Shown here: positions 36,132 to 44,077 of the stretch, piece by piece
How the letters are laid out: each line of letters opens with the position of its first letter
Position numbering within the stretch: position 1 is the stretch's first letter
From: Gluconacetobacter tumulicola
GTDB taxonomy: Bacteria; Pseudomonadota; Alphaproteobacteria; Acetobacterales; Acetobacteraceae
Assembly (NCBI RefSeq): GCF_014174215.1
Contig: NZ_JABEQL010000016.1
Coordinates: 37,158 to 101,157 of the forward strand
Length of the DNA stretch: 64,000 nt
Direction: 5' to 3'
Program-made: the position numbers and the translations under genes
Notes under the pieces: model-generated
What the model saw: only the letters and a program-made list of their open reading frames with translations
Told to the model about the DNA's origin: nothing
The model's database searches: none

Positions 36132-37727
36132 TCAGCCGAACTGCCCCATGGTGTTATGCGCGCCGCCGGCCTTCAGCGCCGCTTCACCGGCGAAATACTC
36201 CTTGTGATCGTCGCCGATGTCCGAGCCCGCCATGTTCTGGTGCTTGACGCACGCGATCCCCTGGCGGATTTCCTCGCGCTGGACGTTCTGCACGTAACCC
36301 AGCATCCCCTCCTCGCCGAAATATCTCTTGGAGAGATTGTCGGTCGACAGCGCCGCCGTGTGATAGGTGGGCAGCGTGATCAGGTGATGGAAGATGCCGG
36401 CCCGCTTCGACGCATCCCGCTGGAACGAGCGGATGCGCAGGTCGGCCTCCGTCGCCAGTTCGGTCTCGTCATAGCTCTGCGCCATCAGCTTCGCGCGGTC
36501 ATACGCCGTCACGTCGCGCCCTTCTGCCTTCCAGGCATCATAGACCTGCTGGCGGAAATTGAGCGTCCAGTTGAAGGACGGCGAATTGTTGTAGACCAGC
36601 TTGGCATTCGGCACGGCGTCGCGGATACGGTCCATCATGCCGGCAATCTGCTCGATATGCGGCTTTTCCGTCTCGATCCATAGCAGGTCGGCGCCATTCT
36701 CCAGCGCGGTGATGCAGTCCAGCACGCAGCGATCCGCACCGGTTCCGTGACGGAACTGGTAGAGGTTGCTGGGCAGCCGCTTCGGACGCAGCAGCTTGCC
36801 TTCGCGGGCAATGATCACGTCGCCATCGCGCACGGTGCCGTCGGTCACCTCTTCGCAATCCAGATAGGCATTGTACTGGTCGCCCAGATCGCCCGGCTGG
36901 CTGCTATAGGCGATCTGCTTGGTCAGGCCCGCACCCAGGCTGTCGGTGCGACAGACGATCACACCATCTTCCACCCCCAGTTCCAGGAACGCGTAGCGGA
37001 CAGCGCGCACCTTCGCCAGGAAGTCCTCATGCGGCACCGTGACCTTGCCGTCCTGATGGCCGCACTGCTTTTCGTCCGACACCTGGTTCTCGATCTGGAT
37101 GGCGCAGGCACCGGCCTCGATCATCTTCTTCGACAGCAGGTAGGTCGCCTCGGCATTGCCGAAACCCGCGTCGATATCGGCGATGATCGGCACGATATGG
37201 GTCTGGTGATTGTCGATCTTCGCCTGGATCTCGGCCTCGCGCGCCGCATCGCCGGCTTCACGCGCGGCATCGAGGTCGCGGAACAGCCCCCCCAGCTCGC
37301 GGGCATCGGCCTGGCGCAGGAAGGTGTAGATTTCCTCGATCAGCGCCGGCACCGCCGTCTTCTCGTGCATCGACTGGTCGGGCAGCGGGCCGAATTCCGA
37401 GCGCAGCGCGGCGACCATCCAGCCCGACAGATACAGGTAGCGGCCCTTCAGCGACCCGAAATGCTTCTTCACCGAGATCATCTGCTGCTGCGCGATGAAA
37501 CCGTGCCAGGCCCCCAGCGACTGGGTGTACTGCGCCGGATCGGCATCATAGGCAGCCATGTCCTGACGCATGATGGCGGCCGTGTAGCGCGCGATGTCCA
37601 GCCCGGTCTGAAAACGGTTCTGCAGGCGCATGCGCACGACATAGTCGGGATTGATCCCGCCCCAGGTGCCCTGCTTGGCCTGGATGATCTGGTTGAGCTT
37701 GGCGGTTGCCGATTCCTGATATGACAT
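36132..37727 (-). CDS. aceA: isocitrate lyase (long, 531-residue type)
   Basis: This glyoxylate-shunt enzyme splits isocitrate to glyoxylate and succinate. The catalytic signature is KQCGH in SDEKQCGHQDGKVTVP; further blocks are IADIDAGFGNAEATYLLSKK, IVCRTDSLGAGLT, WIETEKPH and NNSPSFNWTLNF. At 531 residues it belongs to the longer Pseudomonas-like class with an inserted central segment, not the 430-residue E. coli type. The ATG at 37727 starts MSYQESATAKLNQI. Malate synthase is not in the window. A palindrome lies 98 bp upstream, and mmsA is the upstream neighbour on the same strand. Confidence 0.95.
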   Translation of the reverse strand: MSYQESATAKLNQIIQAKQGTWGGINPDYVVRMRLQNRFQTGLDIARYTAAIMRQDMAAYDADPAQYTQSLGAWHGFIAQQQMISVKKHFGSLKGRYLYLSGWMVAALRSEFGPLPDQSMHEKTAVPALIEEIYTFLRQADARELGGLFRDLDAAREAGDAAREAEIQAKIDNHQTHIVPIIADIDAGFGNAEATYLLSKKMIEAGACAIQIENQVSDEKQCGHQDGKVTVPHEDFLAKVRAVRYAFLELGVEDGVIVCRTDSLGAGLTKQIAYSSQPGDLGDQYNAYLDCEEVTDGTVRDGDVIIAREGKLLRPKRLPSNLYQFRHGTGADRCVLDCITALENGADLLWIETEKPHIEQIAGMMDRIRDAVPNAKLVYNNSPSFNWTLNFRQQVYDAWKAEGRDVTAYDRAKLMAQSYDETELATEADLRIRSFQRDASKRAGIFHHLITLPTYHTAALSTDNLSKRYFGEEGMLGYVQNVQREEIRQGIACVKHQNMAGSDIGDDHKEYFAGEAALKAGGAHNTMGQFG

Positions 37728-37824
37728 GTGACGGTTTCCGTTATTCTTGGGAAGCGTGGCGTCACAAGGCTTAACGCCATCACGCCCCATCCCGGAAGGT
37801 GGAAACCGGTATTCACGCTGTATT

Positions 37825-37843
37825 TCTGTAAAGAATTTACAGA
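37825..37843. promoter_or_regulatory. palindrome upstream of aceA, candidate operator
   Basis: Perfect 8-bp arms TCTGTAAA and TTTACAGA with a three-base spacer, in an AT-rich stretch between aceA and mmsA. The centre is about 107 bp upstream of the aceA start. The shape suits a dimeric repressor or activator of acetate metabolism (ScfR/RamB-like); the protein that binds is unknown. Confidence 0.5.
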
Positions 37844-37879
37844 CAGTAATTTCCAATTGAAAAGTCTTTTTACGCCCTC

Positions 37880-37925
37880 GGAGCCTGTCTGGAAATGTGG
37901 GCTGGTGAGCGAGAGCGGCCCGAGG
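37880..37925. repeat. dispersed repeat, family 1, copy c (inverted)
   Basis: Plus-strand GTGGGCTGGTGAGCGAGAGC, then GGCCCGAG, is the reverse complement of the block at 10345-10372 with about three mismatches and one extra base. The flanking GCCTGTCTGGAAAT matches the other end of copy a less well. Confidence 0.5.
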
Positions 37926-37960
37926 GCAGATGGCCGGGCGCACCGCCGGGCCATCTGCCC
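37924..37960 (-). terminator. long hairpin after mmsA
   Basis: Perfect 12-bp arms GGGCAGATGGCC and GGCCATCTGCCC with a 13-base loop begin 3 bp after the mmsA stop. There is no T-run, so it may act as an mRNA-stabilising or Rho-linked structure rather than an intrinsic terminator. Confidence 0.5.
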
Positions 37961-37963
37961 AGG

Positions 37964-39457
37964 TCAACCGTGCGTCGGCATCGCGAATTCCGCGCCCGAG
38001 CGGATACCCGTCGGCCAGCGGGTGGTCACCGCCTTCATGCGTGTAAAGAAGCGCACACCCTCCGGCCCGTGCATATGGTGGTCGCCGAACAGCGAGTCCT
38101 TCCAGCCCCCGAAGGAATGAAAGGCCATGGGCACCGGAATGGGCACATTCACGCCGATCATGCCCACCTGCACCCCATGGGTGAACGCCCGGGCGGCATC
38201 GCCGTCGCGGGTAAAGATCGCGGTACCATTGCCATAGGGGCTTTCATTGATCAGCGTCAGCGCGCTGTCGAAATCCGGCACGCGCACCACACACAGCACC
38301 GGGCCGAAGATCTCCTCCCGATAGATCGTCATGTCCGTCGTCACATGGTCGAACAGCGACCCGCCGATGAAGAACCCCGTCTCATGCCCGGCCACCACAT
38401 GGGCGCGCCCGTCGACCACCAGGCTCGCCCCCTGCTCCACCCCGGCATCGACCAGCGCACGCACGCGGGCCAGATGCTGACCGGTGATCAGCGGCCCCAT
38501 CTCGTTGCTGTTATCGCTGCCATGACCGATCTTCAGCGAACGGACCCGCGCGGCCAGCCTGTCCACCAGCGCATCGGCCACCGGCCCGACGGCCACGGCG
38601 ACCGAAATCGCCATGCATCGTTCACCGGCCGAGCCATAGGCCGCCCCCACCAGCGCATCCACCGTACGGTCCAGATCGCAATCCGGCATGATGACAGCAT
38701 GGTTTTTCGCCCCGCCCAGCGCCTGCACACGCTTGCCGGCCGCGGTCCCCGTGGCATAGACATGCTTCGCGATGGGCGTGGAACCGACAAAGCTGATTGC
38801 TTCGATGCCGCGATGCTCAAGGATGGCATTGACCATCTCCTTGTCGCCCTGCATCACCTGGAACACCCCGTCCGGCAGCCCGGCCTCCCTGAAGATATCG
38901 GCCAGCAGCACGGCAGCGGACGGATCGCGCTCGGATGGCTTCAGGATAAAGCAGTTGCCGGTCGCCAGCGCCATCGGCGCCATCCACAGCGGCACCATGA
39001 CCGGGAAGTTGAACGGCGTGATGCCGGCCACCACCCCCAGCGGCTGGCGCATCGTATGGGCGTCGATCCCGCGACTGACCTGCTCGGTAAACGCGCCCTT
39101 CAGCAGCTCCGGCGCGGCGGTGGCATATTCCACCACTTCCAGCCCGCGCGTGACCTCCCCCTGGGCGTCCGAAAGGATCTTGCCATGCTCGGCCGTAATC
39201 GTGGCGGCCAACTGGTTCATGCGCGCCTCGATCAGGTCCCGCGCCCGGAACAGGATGCGCGCGCGCGTCAGCGGCGGCGTCTCCGCCCAGGCGGGAAAGG
39301 CACGGCGCGCGGCGGCAATCGCCGCTTCCAGGTCGCTCTGCACCCCCAGCACGACCTGCGCCGCCACGGAACCCGTCGCCGGGTTGAACACATCGGCACG
39401 CCCCTTCCCGTCGCCCTCGCTATGCCGGCCATCGATAACGTGAGGAATAATCTTCAT
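37964..39457 (-). CDS. mmsA: CoA-acylating methylmalonate-semialdehyde dehydrogenase
   Basis: This 497-residue aldehyde dehydrogenase converts methylmalonate semialdehyde to propionyl-CoA, and malonate semialdehyde to acetyl-CoA, with CO2 release. The catalytic Cys is in [12 protein letters not shown]; other MmsA traits are the early [35 protein letters not shown] and the C-terminal [19 protein letters not shown]. It follows the MHS transporter by 36 bp and is followed by a strong hairpin. With the iron-ADH two genes upstream it can oxidise a 3-hydroxyacid to an acyl-CoA. Confidence 0.93.
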   Translation of the reverse strand: MKIIPHVIDGRHSEGDGKGRADVFNPATGSVAAQVVLGVQSDLEAAIAAARRAFPAWAETPPLTRARILFRARDLIEARMNQLAATITAEHGKILSDAQGEVTRGLEVVEYATAAPELLKGAFTEQVSRGIDAHTMRQPLGVVAGITPFNFPVMVPLWMAPMALATGNCFILKPSERDPSAAVLLADIFREAGLPDGVFQVMQGDKEMVNAILEHRGIEAISFVGSTPIAKHVYATGTAAGKRVQALGGAKNHAVIMPDCDLDRTVDALVGAAYGSAGERCMAISVAVAVGPVADALVDRLAARVRSLKIGHGSDNSNEMGPLITGQHLARVRALVDAGVEQGASLVVDGRAHVVAGHETGFFIGGSLFDHVTTDMTIYREEIFGPVLCVVRVPDFDSALTLINESPYGNGTAIFTRDGDAARAFTHGVQVGMIGVNVPIPVPMAFHSFGGWKDSLFGDHHMHGPEGVRFFTRMKAVTTRWPTGIRSGAEFAMPTHG

Positions 39458-39493
39458 GATCTTGATCCTTCATATGTATGTCAGTGTTCAGAT

Positions 39494-40864
39494 CTACGGC
39501 CCGGAATCCCGGACCAGCGCGTCGCAGGACAGCGTAGCCGCCTCGCGTTTCCGGTCACGCCCCACCGGCAGCGTTTCGGGAACGAAGAAAAGAGTGACGA
39601 AGAAGCCGATGACACAGACCACCACCGGATAGAGCAGCCCGGCGAAGACATTCCCGGTAAGATTGACCAGGCTGAGGCCGATCAGCGGCAGGAAGCCACC
39701 GAAAATCCCGTTGCCTATATGGTAGGGAATGGAAATCGACGTATAGCGGACCGAAGGCGGAAAACTCTCGACGATAAAGGCCCCATACGGGCCATAGATC
39801 ATGGCGGCAATCACCACCAGCAGGAACACGGTGGCCGCGACAGGCAGGAAATCGATCGTGCTGCCATGCACGGCGGACCGCAGCAGCATGAACATCGGCA
39901 GGTAAAAGACGATTGCAGCCCCCATCCCGCACAGCGACAGAAGCTTGCGCCCGATCCGGTCCGACAGTGCGCCAAAGAGGACGAAGAACGGCAACCCGCA
40001 CAGCGCCCCCATGGCAACCGCCAGCGTGGCGGACAGGAAATCCACATGCAGCACGCTTTGCAGGAAATAAAGCGCGTAGAACTGCGCGGTATAGAAGGTA
40101 ATGGCCTGCGCGCAGGCCACACCGAACAGAAAGGTCACGATCCGCCGCGCATTGCCCGGAATCGTGAACGCATCGCGGATCGGCGATGCGGAAAGCTGCT
40201 TGTTCTTCTGCATGTCCAGAAAGACCGGCGATTCATGCAGCCTCATACGGATACGAAACGACACGCCAACCAGCACGATCGACACCAGGAACGGCAGGCG
40301 CCATCCCCAGGCACCGAAGCGCGCCTCGCCCAGCCCCAGGCGCAGACCCAGCACCATGGCCAGAGACAGCACAAACCCGCCCGACGCCATGGCCTGGATA
40401 TAGCTGGCCCACTTGCCCCGCTCATGGGCCGGCGCATGTTCTGCAACGTAGGTGGCCGCCCCGCCATATTCCCCGCCCAGCGCCAACCCCTGGATGATGC
40501 GCAGCGAGATCAGCAGCACCGGCGCCAGATAACCCGCCATGGCATAGGTGGGCAGAAACCCGATGGCGGCGGTGGAACAGCCCATGATCAGCAACGTGGC
40601 CAGAAACGTGACCTTGCGCCCGAACCGGTCCCCCATATGGCCGAAGATCAGGCTGCCGAGCGGCCGGACGGCAAACCCGGTCGCGAAAGTGGCGACACTG
40701 ATCAGCGTCGCCGCCACCCCGTCCTGCGGCGGATAGAATAATTTCGAAAAGAAGATGGCCAGGCTTCCGTAAAGGAAAAAATCGTACCATTCGATAATGG
40801 TGCCGACGCTGGAGGCGAAGACCAACCCATACATCGGGCGGGCGGCAGCGTGCGAATCCTGCAT
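39494..40864 (-). CDS. MHS-family metabolite:H+ symporter
   Basis: This 456-residue major facilitator has 12 helices and the signature of the metabolite:H+ symporter group (ProP/KgtP/ShiA): GTIIEWYDFFLYGSLA in helix 1, FGHMGDRFGRKV in loop 2-3, RIIQGLALGGEYGGAA in helix 4 and GALSDRIGRK in loop 8-9. The group imports carboxylates and compatible solutes. It sits between the iron-ADH (27 bp upstream) and mmsA (36 bp downstream), so it probably imports their substrate. The ATG follows GGGAGCG. Confidence 0.88.
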   Translation of the reverse strand: MQDSHAAARPMYGLVFASSVGTIIEWYDFFLYGSLAIFFSKLFYPPQDGVAATLISVATFATGFAVRPLGSLIFGHMGDRFGRKVTFLATLLIMGCSTAAIGFLPTYAMAGYLAPVLLISLRIIQGLALGGEYGGAATYVAEHAPAHERGKWASYIQAMASGGFVLSLAMVLGLRLGLGEARFGAWGWRLPFLVSIVLVGVSFRIRMRLHESPVFLDMQKNKQLSASPIRDAFTIPGNARRIVTFLFGVACAQAITFYTAQFYALYFLQSVLHVDFLSATLAVAMGALCGLPFFVLFGALSDRIGRKLLSLCGMGAAIVFYLPMFMLLRSAVHGSTIDFLPVAATVFLLVVIAAMIYGPYGAFIVESFPPSVRYTSISIPYHIGNGIFGGFLPLIGLSLVNLTGNVFAGLLYPVVVCVIGFFVTLFFVPETLPVGRDRKREAATLSCDALVRDSGP

Positions 40865-40891
40865 GATGATCGCTCCCGTTTTCTGATACGC

Positions 40892-42049
40892 TCAGGCCCA
40901 GACGCGGCGATAAAGGTCCACGATCTCGGTCGCGGTCGGCACGTGCGGATTATTCGCGGGCGAGCCCGAGGCCAACGCCTGATCGGCCATCAGCGGCAGC
41001 AGATTGTCCCAACGGGCAGCATCCAGCCCGAAGGATTGCGGCGACGGCACCCCCAGTTCCGCATTGCGCGCCCGCAGCGCCCCCACCAGCGCCTCGCCGG
41101 CCACCGCGTCGGACGCTTCCCGCCCGACAATGCCCATGGCCCGTGCGCATTCGGCATACCGCCCCGGCGCGCCGGGCAGCGACCACGCCGTGATCTCGGG
41201 CAGCAGCATCGCGTTGGACAGGCCATGCGCGACATGAAAATGCGCCCCGATCGGCCGGCTCATCCCATGCACCAGCGCCACCGAGGCATTGGAGAACGCC
41301 ATGCCGGCCTCGAACGCCCCCTCCATCACGGCGGCACGGGCCTCCCGATTGCCGGGCTCGACGCAGCAGGCAGGCAGATGGGTCCAGATGCGCTTCATCG
41401 CCGTCAGTGCCAGCGCATCGGTAAACGGGCTGGCCTTGCGCGAGACATAGGCTTCCAGCGCGTGGGTCAGGGCATCGATCCCGGTATCCGCCGTCAGGCG
41501 GGCGGGCATCGACAGGGTCAGCTCATAATCGACGATGGCAATCCGGGGCTGATAGGCCGCCCCCATGCACAGCATCTTCTCGTCCGTGGCCTCGTCGGTA
41601 ATCACCGTCACACGCGTGGCCTCCGACCCGGTACCGGCGGTGGTCGGAATGGCGATGATCGGCAGCCCTGGCGCATCCTGCACGAACGGCGCCTTCAGCC
41701 GCGCCGGGGTAGTGTCATGCACCGCCAGCACGCCGACCATTTTCGCCGTGTCGATGGGGCTGCCGCCTCCCAGCCCGATCACGCAATCATGCGCGCCCTC
41801 ACGCAGCATCGCCAGCGCCGTGTTCACACAGGCCACCGTCGGGTCGGGCACGGTGTCGGTGAAGGCGCGCGCCTCGAACCCCTCCCCGCTCAACAGCGCA
41901 TGAACCCGCTCCAGCACGCCCGACGCCGCCATGAAACGATCGGTGATGATAAAGGGTGCCCGAAGCCCCGCCTGACGCAACGCCACCGGCAGGTCCTCCA
42001 GCGCACCGCCACCGAGGCGCACGAAAGGAGGCAGATAGAAAGCTGTCAT
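40892..42049 (-). CDS. iron-containing alcohol dehydrogenase
   Basis: This 385-residue group III alcohol dehydrogenase has the nucleotide site GLGGGSPIDTAK, PTTAGTGSEATRV, and the metal ligands in MPARLTADTGIDALTHALEAY (Asp, His) and HGMSRPIGAHFHVAHGLSNA. The ATG at 42049 opens MTAFYLPPFVRLGGGALED. It is the first gene of adh-MHS transporter-mmsA and is divergent from a LysR gene across a 184-bp region with a repeated half-site. The context suggests it acts on a hydroxyacid or diol that yields a semialdehyde for MmsA; this is inference. Confidence 0.88.
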   Translation of the reverse strand: MTAFYLPPFVRLGGGALEDLPVALRQAGLRAPFIITDRFMAASGVLERVHALLSGEGFEARAFTDTVPDPTVACVNTALAMLREGAHDCVIGLGGGSPIDTAKMVGVLAVHDTTPARLKAPFVQDAPGLPIIAIPTTAGTGSEATRVTVITDEATDEKMLCMGAAYQPRIAIVDYELTLSMPARLTADTGIDALTHALEAYVSRKASPFTDALALTAMKRIWTHLPACCVEPGNREARAAVMEGAFEAGMAFSNASVALVHGMSRPIGAHFHVAHGLSNAMLLPEITAWSLPGAPGRYAECARAMGIVGREASDAVAGEALVGALRARNAELGVPSPQSFGLDAARWDNLLPLMADQALASGSPANNPHVPTATEIVDLYRRVWA

Positions 42050-42131
42050 GGACAGGACTCCTCGCGGAAGAGAGAGGCTTTGTCCGCCGTTCGGGGCCGC
42101 CTCTTCTTGTTGCTGTTGCCCTTGGGTTAAC

Positions 42132-42166
42132 GCGAAAACGCTCACGCGAAAATTAGGCGTTTTCGC
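42132..42166. promoter_or_regulatory. triple GCGAAAA half-site operator between iron-ADH and LysR genes
   Basis: GCGAAAACGC at 42132-42141 and its exact complement GCGTTTTCGC at 42157-42166 form a perfect 10-bp inverted repeat. A third half-site, GCGAAAATT, starts at 42146, 14 bases after the first. The block lies between the divergent starts and is the obvious LysR target. Confidence 0.65.
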
Positions 42167-42233
42167 CCATGGCCTGTGCAAATCTGCACGACATGGGACA
42201 ACCCGATGTGCGGGATCATGGGGAGCGACGCGC

Positions 42234-43133
42234 ATGAAGCTGGGACTGGACTGGCGCGACCTGCAGTATTTTCTGGCGGTCGCGCGCGGCGGATCGCTGT
42301 CGGTGGCGGGCCGCCAGCTCGGCGTGGACCATGCGACGGTGGGGCGCCACATCCAGTCGCTGGAGCAGGCGATGGACGCCTCGCTGTTCGAACGGCACCT
42401 GCGCGGCTACGCGATGACACGACAAGGTGAACGGCTGCTGGCGGCGGTCGAGGGCATGGACAAGGAAGCCGGCCGCATTACCGAGACCGGCGAAGGCGGC
42501 CTGTCCGGCACGATCCGCATCAGCGCGCTGGAAGGATTCGCCAATTTCTTCCTCGCCCCCCGCATCGGCCTCCTGCTGGCCAACAATCCCGGCCTGACGG
42601 TGGAGATGGAAACCATCCAGCAGATCGTCTCCCTCGCCCGCCGCCACGCCGATATCGCCATCACGCTGACCCCACCCAACGGCAACCGCTTCACGGGCGA
42701 GGAACTGGGCGAATACAGGCTGTTCATCTACGCCAGCCCCGACTATCTCGCCCGCCACGCCCCCATCCGGACGCGCGAGGATTTGGCGGAGCACATGTTC
42801 GCCGGTTACGTCGACGAACTCCTCTTCACGCGCGAACTCGATTATCAGGGCGCCATGGGCATTCCCGCGCGCGCCGTGCGGATTCAAAACTCCAGCATCC
42901 ACGCCCAGATGGAGGCCGCCTGTTCCGGCCTCTGCCTTGCCGTCCTCCCCGCCTTCGTCGCCGCCACCCGCCCCCGACTGGTGCGCATCCTGCCCGAGAC
43001 GATGACCCTGCGCCGCATCTACTGGCTGGCCACCCGCGCCGACGAACGCGGCACCCGCCGCATCCACCATCTCTGCGCCCTGCTCCGCCGCGAAGTGGAG
43101 AAGGAGAAAGCCCTGTTCCTGGGCGAGACGTAA
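42234..43133 (+). CDS. LysR-family regulator of the iron-ADH/mmsA cluster
   Basis: This 299-residue LysR protein has the HTH at about residues 15-45 (VARGGSLSVAGRQLGVDHATV, the variant with GRHIQSLE). The effector domain starts near 90 (LSGTIRISALEGFANFFLAP). The ATG at 42234 follows GGGGAG with an 8-base spacer; longer frames lack a binding site. It is divergent from the iron-ADH operon. LysR proteins control 3-hydroxypropionate catabolism in pseudomonads; the effector here is unknown. Confidence 0.82.
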   Translation: MKLGLDWRDLQYFLAVARGGSLSVAGRQLGVDHATVGRHIQSLEQAMDASLFERHLRGYAMTRQGERLLAAVEGMDKEAGRITETGEGGLSGTIRISALEGFANFFLAPRIGLLLANNPGLTVEMETIQQIVSLARRHADIAITLTPPNGNRFTGEELGEYRLFIYASPDYLARHAPIRTREDLAEHMFAGYVDELLFTRELDYQGAMGIPARAVRIQNSSIHAQMEAACSGLCLAVLPAFVAATRPRLVRILPETMTLRRIYWLATRADERGTRRIHHLCALLRREVEKEKALFLGET

Positions 43134-43234
43134 AAAATTCATCCGCACAGGCGGGAAAGCTGCCGCTCCGGGCTTTATCGCACCGCCCGAACCGTGACAA
43201 AACGCGGCGGCCCCTCACCCATCAGGAGCACATC

Positions 43235-44068
43235 ATGGAATCGCAAGCCCCCGCCCCACAGGCCAGCGTCGCGTCCGCGTGTCAGCCGGTCCTGTTCCTG
43301 CCCCATGGCGGCGGCCCCTGCTTCTTCATGGACTGGCCCGACACCTGGGACCATATGGCCGCCTATCTGCGCGGGCTGGCCGCGACACTGCCCCGCCGCC
43401 CCGACGCCATTCTTGCCGTCTCAGGCCATTGGGAAACGGACGTGCCGACCGTCACCTCCGCACCCCATCCGCAACTGATCTACGATTATTACGGCTTCCC
43501 CGCCCACACCTACCGGCTGCGCTACCCCGCCCCCGGATCGCCGGAACTGGCCGCACGGGTGCGCGCGCTGCTGGACGCGGCCGGGATCGCGAATGCCGAG
43601 GACCCGGCACGGGGTTTCGACCACGGCGTCTTCATCCCCTTCATGCTCGCCTTCGAACAGGCCGATATCCCGATCGTGGAACTGTCCCTGCGCCGCGACA
43701 TGAATGCAAAAGCCGAAATGCAGGTCGGCGCAGCACTGCGCCCCCTGCGCGACCAGAACGTGCTGATCGCCGCCACCGGCATGACCTACCATAATCTCGC
43801 GCATTTCATGGCGCCCGACCCGGCGTCCGACGCCGCCGCGCGCGCTTTCGACAATTGGCTGGCGCTGGCCGTGGAAGCACCGCCGGAGCAACGGCGCGAA
43901 GCCCTTCTGCACTGGGACCGCGCCCCCGGCGCCCTGCAATGCCATCCCCGCCCCGAACATCTGCTGCCGTTGATGGTCGCGGCTGGGGCAGCGGGACAGG
44001 ACCGCGGGCGGCGCGATTACAGCGACACCATCATGGGCAAGGCCCTGTCCGGCTTCCGTTTCGGCTGA
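43235..44068 (+). CDS. DODA-type extradiol aromatic ring-opening dioxygenase (LigB fold)
   Basis: This 277-residue metal enzyme of the 4,5-DOPA dioxygenase-like group has zinc/iron ligands in LPHGGGPCFF, VSGHWET and the late ATGMTYHNLAHF. DHGVFIPFMLAF supplies the catalytic region. YgiD-type members cleave catechols such as DOPA. The ATG follows AGGAG. It lies 101 bp after the LysR gene on the same strand and is convergent with the TonB receptor gene. Confidence 0.85.
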   Translation: MESQAPAPQASVASACQPVLFLPHGGGPCFFMDWPDTWDHMAAYLRGLAATLPRRPDAILAVSGHWETDVPTVTSAPHPQLIYDYYGFPAHTYRLRYPAPGSPELAARVRALLDAAGIANAEDPARGFDHGVFIPFMLAFEQADIPIVELSLRRDMNAKAEMQVGAALRPLRDQNVLIAATGMTYHNLAHFMAPDPASDAAARAFDNWLALAVEAPPEQRREALLHWDRAPGALQCHPRPEHLLPLMVAAGAAGQDRGRRDYSDTIMGKALSGFRFG

Positions 44069-44077
44069 TCCGCCCCC

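Noticed and set aside
37895..40741. Very long plus-strand frame (over 900 codons) opposite mmsA and the MHS transporter
   Set aside because: Composition (His/Arg/Gln) is typical of antisense frames in GC-rich DNA, and both opposite-strand genes are clearly real.
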